From Anoplolepis gracilipes (lineage: Eukaryota > Arthropoda > Insecta > Hymenoptera > Formicidae), in NCBI RefSeq assembly GCF_047496725.1, contig NC_132980.1, forward strand, positions 5,812,072 to 5,876,071: a stretch of 64,000 nt of DNA. Direction: 5' to 3'. Below, in pieces: positions 13,166 to 26,491 of the stretch. Positions within the stretch are counted from its first letter, which is position 1, and the number at the start of each line of letters is the position of its first letter. The notes beneath the pieces are model-generated. The model saw nothing but the letters and a program-made list of their open reading frames with translations. It was not told where the DNA came from and made no database searches. Position numbers and translations under genes: made by a program.

Positions 13166-13729
13166 TCGGGGTTCCTTGGAATCTTAATATGTTAAAATAT
13201 ATTATGAAAAAAAAATGTAACAAGTAAGACTATTATGCGAAATTTACATTATTCGTGTACTTTTGAACACTGATTTTAGTAAAATTATATAATTTTAAAG
13301 CAATTGTTACTAGAAAATAGTAAGTAATGATAGAAATGTTACTCTTGTCTAGAAATTTTCATAAAAATTCAAAATTTTATAAACAAGACAAGAGTATAAT
13401 TTATATACACATATACTTTATAAATAATTCATATAAATGTTATGAAATACATTTTATATCTTTTTAAGAAGAAATTGAATTTTTTCAAAATAGATTTTAC
13501 ATAATATTATCTTAAAAGTCCTTTTAATATAAAAAATAAAATTGAAGTACAATTGAAATACATTCTTGAGAAAAAAATTCTTAAAATTTTTGTAAAATCA
13601 GACCAGCTCCTGAAGCGTGACTTTAATAAAATAAAATAGTTTTTTACAAAAAATTAATATAATTTTCGAAATTGATGTCAGTCTTAATTTGTTTTTTAAA
13701 TATTCAAAGAACATATAACACTGAGCAAA

Positions 13730-13940
13730 GTAGGTTCGCAAACGGCATATATAACCTTTCGCTCAACTATATCACGAAACTGTGTTCAATAAAATATTAA
13801 TAAGATCTTTTTCCGACGTCGGTTGATGACCGTCACCACGGTTATATTGATTTAAGAGATACGGTAAAAGTAACGATGTTTCAGGTCAAGGTGCAACTAT
13901 AATCATTGCATAAATAATGCGTATATTACGTGAACAAAGC
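13730..13940 (+). promoter_or_regulatory. Candidate promoter/5' UTR of the fatty acyl-CoA reductase gene
   Basis: About 0.55-0.75 kb upstream of the first recognised reductase exon lies a short patch less AT-rich than its flanks. It contains a TATA-like tatataa (about 13748) and then a possible initiator tcaacta. The reductase exon starting at 14483 is preceded by a splice acceptor, so an upstream non-coding exon must exist, and this patch is a reasonable candidate. No direct evidence for transcription. Confidence 0.25.
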
Positions 13941-14513
13941 CTCGTATAAAGTATCTTACTTCTTTTCAAATCCTCCTTCTATTGCATAATCTTAATTAAT
14001 TGACAGAAAAAAATTAATACTTTTATTAAAAAATTAGTTCGTTCTAACTTTATAAGTAATCCACTACATGCATAAATAAAAAAACTAAATTTTTTTATCA
14101 AATATGGTTTTTTAAAAAAAAACAAGCCTCGTTTCCTTAAAAAAATTATATATATGTTATGTATTTACTTTTGTTAGCATTAAAAAATATCGAAATATTT
14201 TATAATCGGCTTCCTCCATCTATTCGCAATTTACAAATAAAAACATTTTATAAGTCAAAACTAATTTTTTTTTAGTTTTTAATTTTTTTATTATTTTATT
14301 AATTTTATTTTTTTATATTAATGAAAAATGATAAGAAAAATAATATTATATTTAAAAAGATAATGAAAAAAATATACTTTTTTTCTCTCATTAAAAAAAT
14401 GGTTTTTTTTTTACATCTCCATAGCCATGTAAAACTTTATGGATTTATTCTCTAATGTTAATTTCTTTTTTTTTTCTTATAGATCCTGCGTAAAATTTGA
14501 TACACATATCAAA

Positions 14514-17500
14514 ATGGGTACGACAAACGCACAAACCAATTCGGAACACGCACCCGATGAGGTTCACTCGAGAGGAACTTTGATCGACACATTCTTCGCG
14601 GAAACGGTGATCCTTGTAACCGGCGCTACTGGTTTCTTAGGAAAAGCTCTCCTGGAGAAGCTGCTACGCTCGTGTCCTCGTGTAGCAGCGATTTTTGTTC
14701 TAATCCGTCCAAAAAAGAGCCGGTCTATCGAAGAACGCTGCAAGGAACTACTGGAAAATCCTGTTTGTATAGACATATGTTTGCTTATCATATCGTAAGA
14801 TTATTTGAAGAGAAAATATTTTCATGTCGTTTACATAAAACGCCATATAAAAGAAATGTCCAAGTTTCGTTTCTTACTTTAAGTTTAAAAAGTTTTTATT
14901 TCTTTTTCATCGAATCCAGTAAATGAAGATATATCAGAATGATTGTATCAGGCTACTGTAGAGCGTTAATGAAATTGGACTGTCGTTTAAAAATGTACGT
15001 CATAGGAAAAAACACACAGATTTAAAATTCTAAAAAATTAAATTCAAATGACCTGTCAATATAGATATATCTCATAAACATGCATGTTTTTTTTATTAGT
15101 TAAAAATTATCAAAATTAAGCACTTTTGAAAGAAACACATTCTCCTTTTGGAATATCCTACATTATCATACATCAATCATTTCACAGAAATCTTGGTCTC
15201 AAGTAGCAAAGTAACTTCAGAAGTCGACATAATGTCTATAGTCATTTACTACATCGGCTAATAATAAAAAGCGTCATTTCTTACATCCGTCAAAAATGTC
15301 ATTTTGAAGGCGTCCAAAGCCCTTTTGAAATTTGTATTAGGTTTATAGTTTATCTGCTTACTGCTATGTACTATCCGTTATCTATACTCCTATTCACAAG
15401 TTTTTGTCATGAGAAAATATAAAGCCTACGACTAATAAGACTGTAACAATTATTTCTAAGAGTTTAATATACAATTCAAGAGGGATACAAAGGATTCAAA
15501 TATATTAAATTGATTTCTTAAAAATTAGACAACTAAATGTGTATGAATACTCAGTTTTGTCTCATCTATATATTACATTAATATGTTATTACATGTTAAT
15601 CAAAAAATCGTCAGAAAATGACATCTTGAGGATGTAAAATATCAACGTCATTTTCAGGTTTTATGAGACCTTAAGATATCTAATTAATCATTTTGTGAGC
15701 ACATATCACGTTATAATTTTATTTTGCATCAGATTGACATTTTTTAGATTGGACGCAATAGCGCATATATGTATGTATATATGCACATGTTAAATTAATG
15801 CAATATTGATTCCAACTTATAACCTCCGCTATAGAAGCGACAATTTAAATATTTCACCTGCGACGTGCTTATACTTAAAGTGTGAAACACAGTCATCAAT
15901 AGATATGACGAAAGATCGTAATTGTTGTCTTATGACCTTTCTCACTATTTGTCATAATTATCACTTGCAAAGTTATTAATAAGTGGAAAATATCAGGACA
16001 GGAATATATTTTTACATTTATTATGTATATTTCTTATGAAACAACAAGAAATGGATTTTTTCTCCATTGTAGGTTTTCGATAGAATACGATCGGAATTTC
16101 CCGGCGCCTTGAACAAGATCATTCCCGTGAAGGGCGATATAGGCATGCCGGAATTGGGACTCGAACTCGAGGATAAGAATATGTTAACACAGCAGGTTAA
16201 CATTGTTTTTCACAGCGCGGCGACCGTACGTTTTAACGAACCTTTGAAGGTGGCCGTTAATCTAAACACAAGAGGCACGGATCGTATGCTAGACTTGTGC
16301 AGGCACATGACGAACCTCATTAGCGTCATTCACGTTAGCACGGCCTACAGTAACGCCGATCGACGAGAAATTGGGGAATCAGTATATACGTAAGATTTCA
16401 ATTATAATTAAAAATACATAATTTTTGATCGAACTATCTTGCTGTAAAGATATTCCGCATTTCATGATATCCCATCTCTTGGAACTATCACATCCAGAAT
16501 CCTCAAGGCACATTCAGTCCCACTTCAATGTTAGAATGGCTTTCCATGGGTTTAATTCCACCTCTGATAAAACTACAAGCATCTCTTGAACAGGAAAAGT
16601 AACTGAAATTTATTCGATTCTAGAACTTACACACATAGAACTCCTTACCACCATACTCCCTCTGCTCGCTTATATATCTTTTTCCTGACCCCCTATAACA
16701 CAAATCCTACAAAATTAAGTTTGCTTTTTGTGTGACAATAATGAAATATGTTTTCAAGAAGCACACATTTTAGAAAAAAACTCTTATAACGATACATATT
16801 GTCAATGTTACAGCACAGACATAAAGCCGTACACAGTGATCGACATGTGCGAAAATTTGGATGACGAGACGATAGGAATAATAGAGAAGAGACTAATCGG
16901 TAATCATCCAAATACATATACATTGACCAAAGGTTTGGCAGAACAGATTGTGCTGTCTAAGGGGAGCGGTCTACCAATCGCGATCGTACGACCGAGTATA
17001 GTTTGCGCTGCGTATCAAGAACCATATCCAGGCTGGATAGACAATGTTTGCGGAATTACAGGTATAATATTTATAGTCAAGCAAATTTAAAATTTTAATG
17101 ACGAAGCTACCTCTCGAGAAAAAGAAATGGATATAATGAGCATATACGTAGTTAGACATAAAAATATCTGATACATATGCAAGTTTATATAACAAAGTAT
17201 AATAATATTTTACTTTGGCACAATATGATTTTATATAATCTCATTATTTATTCGGATGGGAAAAAAGTCCATATATAATCACAGATATAAATACATATGT
17301 ATATATAATTATATATAATTATGAATGTTTACTCTCTTGATAAAAATGAAAAAAAATAATTAAAAATTAATTAGGAAAATAATTTTAAAATAAATTAATA
17401 TTAAATTGTAAATTTATATATGTGAGCAATTTTTTCTCATTTCTTTAAATTTTATTTTCTTTTTGAAGAGTAATGAGAAAATTATTCTTCTAATTATTAT

Positions 17501-20500
17501 TTAATTACTCTTTTTATTACTTTCTTTAAACACACGGACAAAAAATATATAAGAAAAAGAAAGCATATATGAATATATTATTATGTATTTATATTTTGAC
17601 TATATTTATTATAATTTTTATTCAAAACCAAAATATATAAAAAATTACTAGAAATATATGAAGAAACATATATTAATAATACATTCATTTTACATTTATA
17701 ATATATTTATAAGATATACAATAATAATTAATTAATCACGCTTATGCCCGGTAAAAAATTTCTCATATATAATTATATATAACAATATAAAAGTATATAG
17801 AAATATATAAAATTCTGTATAAGTTTATGTATAGTTATGTATAGTATGCATAATTTTGTATTGTCGTTAACTGACATCTAGCCAACATTAATATAAAATT
17901 ATATATAATTATATAATAAGTGATATATTATTATATATAATTATACATAACTTATACAAAATTTTATATATTTCTATATAATTTTATATGGTCATATATC
18001 ATATATGATTATACATAACAAATATTTTACCGGGTGTACGTGCCCATGACATTAACTCGTCAAGAGAATTTTATTAATTTTATTAAAATAAAACAAGTTA
18101 TTATATAATGAAAAATAAAGATAGTAATAAAAAATTGCATAAAAAGAACCGAGTGTTGCTAATGAATTAATTTTCTTCTGTATTAATTAATATCAAATAT
18201 GTATAGACACGTACACATATTACATTCTGCTATTTGATAGGTATAATGACGGAAATAGGCAGAGGCACTATTAGAAGCATCGTGTGTAATGCAAATTTAG
18301 TAGTAGACGTTATACCTGTCGACTTTGTCGTCGATACGTTAATATGCGCGTCTTGGCATAACGTTGTACAACGTAACGATACGATAAGGATTTACAATTG
18401 CACCAGCAGCACACTGCATCCGATCACGTGAGTATTCGTGATAAACATAATAAAACATAATAAAAAAATTATTTCATGTCCTGATCCAGACAGCATACAA
18501 TACTTATAAAATATATATGAAATATTTAATAATTATTTAAATGTTTTTTAAATATTTATCCAAATATTTTATAAATATTTTTATAATTTTAGAGATTGAA
18601 CAAATCATAAAAATATATCATAAATATTTGTAGTAATATTTACAAAATATTATTATACAATTATTTATTTTTTTATTTACCATAAATATTATATAAAATA
18701 TTTAATCTCTATTTTAATAATATGTTAAATACAAATAATTTTTTCTCTTTATATATATATAAAATATTTATATAATATTTAAAAAAATAAACGGTAAAAA
18801 TACTTATGAATTTATCATAAATATTATGTGTCTGACAAAGGAATAATCAGAAGTGTCTCTCATTGATTTTAATGCGCTCTGGATTGTAGAGCATAAAAAA
18901 ATATTAGACCCATATTTTTTAGCTGCATATCTCAACATTTAGGGGTTGAAACAACCCTTTGAAGAATAACGAATTTTTCGTTTGTAGCCAATTCTTTAAA
19001 AATTTTGTAAGAATAAAAATTAAAGAGTATTAAAAGCCAAATTTATTCATGTATAATAATATATGGATTCTACGAGCCAATTTTGAGAAAACAAGAAAAC
19101 TTTATTTTAGAAGCGCTACGTTATAAGTTATAGTGTTCGTGGAATCCATATATTATTATACGTGGATAGATTTGGCTTTTGATACTCTTTAATTTTTATT
19201 CTTACAAAATTTTTAAAATTTTGCAAAATAAGGAGTGGTAGTAGTAAATTATATAAAAATTTAACATTTTTGAAAAATATAATTATACTCTTGTAAAAAG
19301 TACAAAATACCATAAAACTTTTGTATAAAACATTTTTTCGTATATCTTATATTTTTAAAGATATTCGCTAAAAACGAAAAATTCATTATTCTTCGAAGAG
19401 TTCTTTCAACCCCTAAACGTTGAGATACGCAGCTAAAAAAAAAATATAAGTATAATATTTTTTTATGCCCTACAATATATCCAAAACTCATTAAAATTGG
19501 TGAGGGACACTGCCAACCGTTCCCTTGTGAATAAAGAAAATATTTCTTGCAGATGGCGTGAATTTGGATATCTTACGAAAAAACACGCTATAGAGTCCCC
19601 ATCGAGATACGTGATGTGGTACCCGAATTTTACGTTTAGGACAAACAAATTTATTCACTTTATTATAGTAACTATGTGTCACTTCTTACCTGCGTTTATT
19701 ATAGATCTTATATTAAGGGTCAAAGGTTGTAAACCTATGTAAGTACTTTCCCTTTCTTGTTTTGACCACGTATATGTCAAAAAAAACAATTTTAAGTAAA
19801 TGTCTGGATTAAGTTACATCTCACAAATCATTTTCATTTATTTCATATAACAGGGACTACAAACATAAGTAAGATATAACAACAAAATAATACAAATAAA
19901 TAGAAATAAAAATCTCTATCATATCAAATAAAAACGATCTCTGAGATTTTAAATTATTCCAAACATTTGCCCAACTTTATTTATAATAATAACGAATCAT
20001 CTTTTTTTTAGAATGATGAAAATCACCAAACGCTTTGAGCATGCCGCTAAAAATGGAGAGTTCTTCGCGATGAACGAATGGAAATTTTGCGTTGATAACA
20101 TGACGAAATTAGTAAAATTCGTAAGAGCGTCCGGAAATTGTGACGATTTCAACATAGATATCAAGAGCTTAGATTGGGATACGTATTTACACCAATATAT
20201 GTTAGGAATTAGAAAATATATTTTGAAAGACAATCCAGATACATTGAATAATGCCCGAAGTCGTTTATCGAAGTAAGTCTCTTAATTTTATAATTATTTT
20301 AAATAATATACAATATTTATGATAAATATTTATAATTGTTTTTATTATTTATGTTTTTTAAATATTACATAAATATTTTCTTCTAATTTCATAATTACTT
20401 TAGACAGTACAAAATATTTATGATAAATATTCATAAATATTTTAATTATTTTTTTATTATATAAATATTTTATACATATTTTACATATTATATTAAAAGA

Positions 20501-20891
20501 AAAAAAAACGATAAAACCTATATTTCACATATTATTAAAATATAGAAATATTTTAAGTGATATTTATAATTAAAAAATAAATAAAATAATAAATATTTGT
20601 AATAATATTTTGTAAATATTTTTAAATATATACTGGGATGTTTATAATAAATTTTCACATGATCTGTTCAATTTAAGATTACAAAAGTATTTATAAAGTA
20701 TTCAAATTATCATAAACATTTCATATATATTTTATAAATATTGTGTGCTGTCTTAGTGATCACATTTTCACGCTTGTACGAGAAATAAATCGATCTTTAA
20801 TCTGTATTACAGATTGTACTGGATGCATAAATTAAACAAAATATGCAGTATATTCGTATTATTAGGAATGCTCAAATGCATCAGCCGGTGA
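14514..20891 (+). CDS. Fatty acyl-CoA reductase (FAR, wax synthesis type), 7 coding exons
   Basis: Coding exons are 14514-14762, 16073-16389, 16814-17061, 18241-18427, 19553-19738, 20012-20272 and 20813-20891. All introns are GT-AG and all phases join, giving 508 residues, a normal length for the family. FARs reduce fatty acyl-CoA to fatty alcohol with NADPH, supplying waxes, cuticular lipids or pheromones, usually at the ER or peroxisome. Seen directly: the dinucleotide-binding motif TGATGFLG (residues 36-43), HSAATVRF after the second exon junction region, the active-site YTLTK (Y224, K228) inside HPNTYTLTKGLAE, and IVRPSIV. The C-terminal half matches the FAR_C (male sterility) domain, with a hydrophobic tail ending in VLLGMLKCISR. 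The first ATG follows an in-exon 5' UTR that begins after an acceptor at 14482, so an upstream exon is expected. Insects have many FAR paralogues, and substrate chain length cannot be told from sequence. Confidence 0.93.
17747..18034. mobile_element. Palindromic MITE in reductase intron 3
   Basis: The ends CCCGGTAAAAAATTT and AATATTTTACCGGG are inverted copies. The interior is a long imperfect palindrome of AT-rich words (tatagaaatatataaaatt and its complement). It is non-coding and non-autonomous, and the superfamily is not determined. Confidence 0.65.
18485..18835. mobile_element. CACTA-related MITE (AAATATTTAT subfamily) in reductase intron 4
   Basis: It starts CCAGACAGCATACAATA and ends tattatgtgtctgacaaag, a diverged inverted copy. 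The interior is packed with variants of AAATATTTAT in both orientations. The start matches the intact-looking copy at 62620 (CCCAGACAGCATAAAATA). Confidence 0.6.
18853..19510. mobile_element. Large foldback element immediately upstream of reductase exon 5
   Basis: The long inverted arms run from gtgtctctcattgatttt at 18853 to aattggtgagggacac at 19510. Internal pairs include aggggttgaaac / tttcaacccct and ggattctacgag / cgtggaatcc. Arms are roughly 200-300 bp with moderate divergence. The element ends 42 bp before the exon 5 start at 19553. No coding capacity. Confidence 0.7.
20290..20752. mobile_element. CACTA-related MITE remnant (AAATATTTAT subfamily) in reductase intron 6
   Basis: The right end aaatattgtgtgctgtctta matches the TGCTGTCTG terminus of the 62620-62971 copy. 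The body is an array of aaatatttat words in both orientations. The left end is degraded, so limits are approximate. Confidence 0.5.
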
Positions 20892-22121
20892 TGTTATCGA
20901 AAAACCATAGAGAAGCTTTTGGATCACAATTCCAAAAATGCTGCAAAAACACTGCGAAAAGAAATATTTTAGGAAAGGGACATATAACTTTGAAATATTA
21001 AACCGTTGCCGAGTACTAATACACTAATTAAAATCAGATACTTATATAATTCTATAATGAGAAAGAGAGGAAAGGGGAGAGGATAGGAAAAATAATAATT
21101 CAAAAAATAATATAATTTTTGGGAAATGTAAATGCAGAAATTACTGTAAATACTGTAAAACTATTTTACTTTGAAACATTTTCTCACACTTTCTGTCTCA
21201 CGTTTTCCATGATAAGTACATACTAAGTTAGCTTCGTAAAGCTGTGTCAACCTCCTAATCTACGATTGACACGTACAAAAAAAAATGTTGTGTCTCTTAT
21301 TTTGAACTATTCTATCAAGACATAGGGAGACCAAAGATCAAAGATGGAAATTTTCTTATATTATATATAAATCCACGTTGATTTCTTTTATCAGTAATTA
21401 TCATGTTGTTACAACATCGTAGAAAAATTATGTATACATTATTTTCAAACAATACAATAGATACAAAATTATTAACCGATATTTCAAGAAAATCAATCAA
21501 ATTATAATTTCCACAGTAATCGCTATATATTTTGTATCTTATTCAAATTTTTGTGATTGTAAATTTTGCGTACATTGTTTCGGAAACGATATACGTAAAC
21601 GAAACTTTTACATATAGTACAATATATGAAGATATGAATAACCGGAATTTTTTAATATGCGATATTATTCTCAAAGACTGATTTTAATTATTACATTTTA
21701 AAAATAATTAAAAACAAAAAACACACAACATATAATACGTATATAAGAGGGACCTATACTGTATTGCCTTATTGATTATCAATATCAAAATGAAATTATT
21801 TTTGCTAATTCAAACACTTTTATAGATCATCATATGATTAAAATTCTATCTCATATCACGCTCACAGGAACAAGTAAATTTATTTGTAAAAAATTTTAAA
21901 CAAAATAACTCATGACTGATTAATTTCTATGGAAACAATACTAAAACTGAAAGGGACTATAGGCGGCTGTGACATAAAACAATCACGTGCAAGAGCTTAA
22001 AATTTGCGCGCGCGTATTAATTATATTAACAAACTGCTTCATATACGAAGATAAATTTAAATTTGGAAAATTCTATGAATATCTCTGTAATATGGTAAAT
22101 GACATAATATATTTATGTATA

Positions 22122-22154
<33 letters not shown>

Positions 22155-22976
22155 GTGCAATTTTATTTAAATATCTTGAGAGTATCATGTACAAACTATT
22201 TTAAAATATAATCCTCTATCTCAAATTTGCTCATAATTTTTTGGTCCACACTTATTATTCTTAAATTTTGATTTGGCATTTATAACAGAAAATGACTATA
22301 AATGAAAAATCAAAAAAGAATATTTTATCCACTCGATTATTTATAAAATATGACAGCTTAGAAGTAATGTTACAATTTTTATTATTCTCAAGATAAAAAA
22401 TACGAGCACTTAAATCGTATTAAATCTGTTCCTGAGAGTAAGTCTTTTTAAACATCTAAATTGCTTTTTTCACGCATAACAAATATGTACTAAATATACT
22501 TCGACAAACTAATGAAATATGTACATTATTATTAAGCGATATCATGACTATGTTTTTATATACATAAGTGTGTATATTGTGAACACTGTTGTAATGTATC
22601 AAACTTGTACATGACTTGTAATTATATAAACAATGTTTGTAATTAATATCTGACTTCTTCGACTATAAATATTCGTATATCACCAAAAATTTAGAATATG
22701 TTGTCAATAAAGAACTTGATTCAACATTTTGCGTAAGAGATTCACTATTTGTTCCTCTTGAAAAAAGAAAACTAAAAAATATGATTCTATTCCTAGTAAA
22801 AACAAAATGTCATAATTTCCTAGAAAATTTTAGGAATTTTTTATAATTTAAATTTATGAAAAAAAAGACTTATTCAGGGTTTTTAAATATTTTTCACAAA
22901 GTTATGGAATAAAAAACCAGAGAATATTTTTCCCTGTTTTTGACTGCATTTTATTTAACTATACAAATTAATGCAA
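20892..22976 (+). other. 3' flank of the reductase gene; TA microsatellite
   Basis: AT-rich and without coding support. It holds a TA/CA microsatellite at 22112-22155. It probably contains the reductase 3' UTR, ending at the candidate poly(A) signal near 22706. Confidence 0.35.
22706..22711 (+). terminator. Candidate poly(A) signal of the reductase gene
   Basis: AATAAA followed by agaacttgattcaacattttg is a typical insect 3' end context. It is 1.8 kb beyond the stop codon, so a closer non-canonical signal is possible. Confidence 0.3.
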
Positions 22977-23112
22977 GCGTTATTCTATTTTTTATTTTCC
23001 ACTAGATATCGAACGAAAATAGAATACACCATGTGTTGATTTCCATTAACACGTTATGCTACCTTTGTTCGATATTCAATGGAAAATAAAGATACAATAG
23101 AATAACACTTTC
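22977..23112. mobile_element. Short palindromic MITE
   Basis: agcgttattctatttttta at the left is mirrored by atacaatagaataacactt at the right. The inner pair tattttccactagatatcga / tcgatattcaatggaaaata extends the arms to about 45 bp. It is non-coding. Confidence 0.65.
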
Positions 23113-23459
23113 AGTCTTGTAATTCATTAAATATGAAATACATTTAAAAAAAAGAGAGAGAAATAAAAACTGATAAATTTTAAATTTCTTAGATTGCGAA
23201 AATATTTTAAATGCTTTCTGATATAATAATCTAAAGAAATATTAGAAATAATGTAAATTTACAATAAATAATATATTATTATAAATCTCATAAATTTTTA
23301 GATTCTTTTTCTGAACATTTCTGAAAAGTGCCAATTTATATAAAAAATCTGAAAATTTTCTGAGGAGAAAGTTTTAGAAATTTTATAGGAAATCTGAAAA
23401 CTGTTATGTGTGAGAAATTCTGAGAATATTTTTCACCATCGACTTTAAGAGTTTAAATG

Positions 23460-24000
23460 ACTTGACTGACTCTATCAGATTAGATTAGGAAAATTATTCT
23501 TCAGAAATCGGACATTATGATATCAACTGTCAAATTAAATGTTTCTAAAGAAACGTCAGAATGTCTTGCCACAATTTTATAGAGCTTCGCAATTTTTGAC
23601 AATTTTTCGTCCACCAACCCACAGAATTTTTACGAGTCTCGTATTGATTGCAAAATTTAGTCCTTCTAAACTCTTCTGTAGAAATAGAGGTTTTATTTAA
23701 ATCCGTATTCCTGGCTTTATTCAAGACACAACGAGCTTTTTTCCGAAGTTCTTGCAATCGTGAGTTCTAACAGAAAGTATCTTTTACTTTTTAACGGCCA
23801 TCATCAAACAATTCTTTTTAAATATCTTCTGTACATATTTAAAACTTTCTGTAGACCTTCCATGCAAAAGCTTTTCTCGAATCCTTTAGGAAAACCTTCA
23901 AGATTAATCGTGATGTCATACTGGTGCAAATTTCATAAGTCTTTCTCGAGTCCTCATTTCTTTCATTCCAATCTTATTCTTTATAAACCTGAAAGCGATT
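23460..24000 (-). pseudogene. Probable relic of a non-LTR retrotransposon ORF
   Basis: The minus strand reads NSRLQELRKKARCVLNKARN around 23785-23700. Further on, in shifted frames, FCNQIRDSKKF and LYKIVARHSD can be read. This resembles the region between endonuclease and reverse transcriptase in Jockey/RTE-like LINEs, where WWN-LxxLRKxxRxLFNKAK is common. Several stops interrupt it. The match is by memory of family pattern and is only moderate. Confidence 0.35.
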
Positions 24001-24370
24001 AATAAAAAAAGCTCACAAGATTCTTTCCAAGCCAGCTATCGAAAGCAAAAAGTGAATCAATATTTAAATAATTTCCTTCGACTGAACGTGCAATGCCTTA
24101 CAAATGGTATTATTTCTATTAACTATTTACGTCAAGTATTTATATTATATTATTTGTTTTGTTTATAGAAGATAGTAAGTAGGAGAGTAATGCAATATAT
24201 ATTTTTTTATTTTATTAGAACAAATCAACTTGAAATTAATTTAAAATATAGCAGACACACACACACACACACAAATATATATATATTTGATAAAGTGTAT
24301 ATTTTTCTGTAGTAAATGTTAAAAAATAGATATTGAAAAAATAATAGGTCTTTTTGCTTTTCTTTTCTTC

Positions 24371-24376
24371 TTTATT
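24371..24376 (-). terminator. Candidate poly(A) signal of the P450 gene
   Basis: tttatt on the plus strand is AATAAA on the minus strand, 509 bp downstream of the P450 stop codon. I saw no closer canonical hexamer. Confidence 0.25.
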
Positions 24377-24884
24377 GTCAATTTAACTCTTTGATTTTTT
24401 GCAAAGATGTTTGCTGAAAGATAACATATAAATAAAAATGTATTATATTCGTACAAAAAAGAATTGCACAAATAATTATAAAAATAAATAATTAATTTTT
24501 TTCATTACTATGAATGTGGAGAAAAAAAAGAAAAATCCATACAAACAACTTTGAATGACAAAAAATATATAATATGAGTTTAATATTAATATAGAAATTT
24601 CAGATTTTTACAACCAGTTGGTAAAGTTTTTGTTCATTTCTTATTTCCGTAAAATCAAGTCTTGCTTACAAATAGACATCACATTTGTTACAAAATCCAA
24701 ACATATGTACATACACAGTTTTTATCTTTTAAGTAACACGAAATATTTACTTCAGTTAAATAAATTATAATGCTAATAATAAATCTTGTCATCTAGTTTG
24801 AGATAAAGATGTTGGATCATTTTAAATGCTTGCCTGAGAGTTATGATTTTTTTCTTCAGTCATAAACTAAGTTACGTCAGATGT

Positions 24885-25347
24885 CTACGTGCGTTTGATC
24901 GGAACAAATCTTACACGAATCGGTTGTGTAACGCGATATACTATATCCGCCGTACGGGCAAGATCCTTTAAATAATCAACAGGCTCCAAGTAAAAATTAT
25001 GCACCAGAGGAGCTATCATAGCCTTCAGTTCCAACAAGGCAAACCGTTGACCTATTATTCATACGTGCATTTGTTGATGCATACAGAATTTGTTGATTTG
25101 TATGTGGAAAAAGAAATTAATATTTTATAGATTACCTATACAATTTCGTGGTCCTGCGCTAAAAGGTATGTAAGAAAAAGGATGCTGATTTTGGATATTT
25201 TCCGGTAAAAATCTATCTGGATCAAATATATCTGGATTTGGCCAGAAGCTGGGATCTCTATGAACATGATAAGTGCTGACAATTATCTGTGTTTTAGAAG
25301 GCACCAGATATGATTCTGAAAAAATATATTATATATAAAAAAAAAAT

Positions 25348-25396
<49 letters not shown>

Positions 25397-25663
25397 TAAA
25401 CAATAATAAAAATTTTGTAACGTATTTATATATACCAAATAAATATTTCTATACATAAAAATTATTTTATTTATGTAGCAACAAATTTGTTAACTAAGAA
25501 AGAAACTAATTAATTACAGAATGACCTAATTATATAAACATGTCCAATTTTAATAAATATTAGTTTAGCAACATTTATATCAATATTAGAAGAGAATATC
25601 ATAAAGATCAAATATATATATGTAATATTATAAATATTTTTAAAAAATACCTAATTAATTATT

Positions 25664-25720
<57 letters not shown>

Positions 25721-26437
25721 TCATAATGGTCCACCCAGTATATATATATATATATATATATTTAAATTACGTTAAAAATGATTTTTATTTCGCCGACAAA
25801 GCCGAACAGAATAAATAGAGCGCTATTTTGTCACTTTTATCTTTTATTATAAGTATGAAAATATATATAATATCTTAATAATTTAATTATTAATCAATAA
25901 TTTAATAATTTATTAACAATTATTAATTATATTAATAATTGATTAATAAATAGTTAATAATTTAATAATTTAATACACACATCAAAAAGGCAACCTTGCA
26001 TGTTCAATTATATTAAAGTATATTTTCAAGATGTTATTCATTAGATATTCATGCATATAGACATACATAATTTAACATTAAAACATCAATTATCTTATCT
26101 TCTGCATATAATATGTAATATTTTATTTTCAGTTCTATACTTAAAGTAATATAAATATGCATATGTAATTTATCATCTACTTACGTAATTTTACATCTTT
26201 CGTCGATTCTCGCATTATAATAGGAACACTCGGATATAATCTCATGGCTTCTTTCAAACATCTTTCTAAATAAGGCAAATTTTGTAATGCTGTCATAGTA
26301 AGTTGTCCTTCATTTTCTTGCATTACTTTGTTAACTTCATTTCTAGCAAGATCCTAATATATTATTAAACAAATTTTTGCATTTTTGATCATTTGTTCTG
26401 GTTAGAAATTAAATAAAAAAACATATATATATATATT

Positions 26438-26491
<54 letters not shown>

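Noticed and set aside
15187..15690. Possible MITE in reductase intron 1 (ttggtctcaagtag ... tatgagaccttaag)
   Set aside because: Inverted ends match over only about 8 bases and no arms extend inward.
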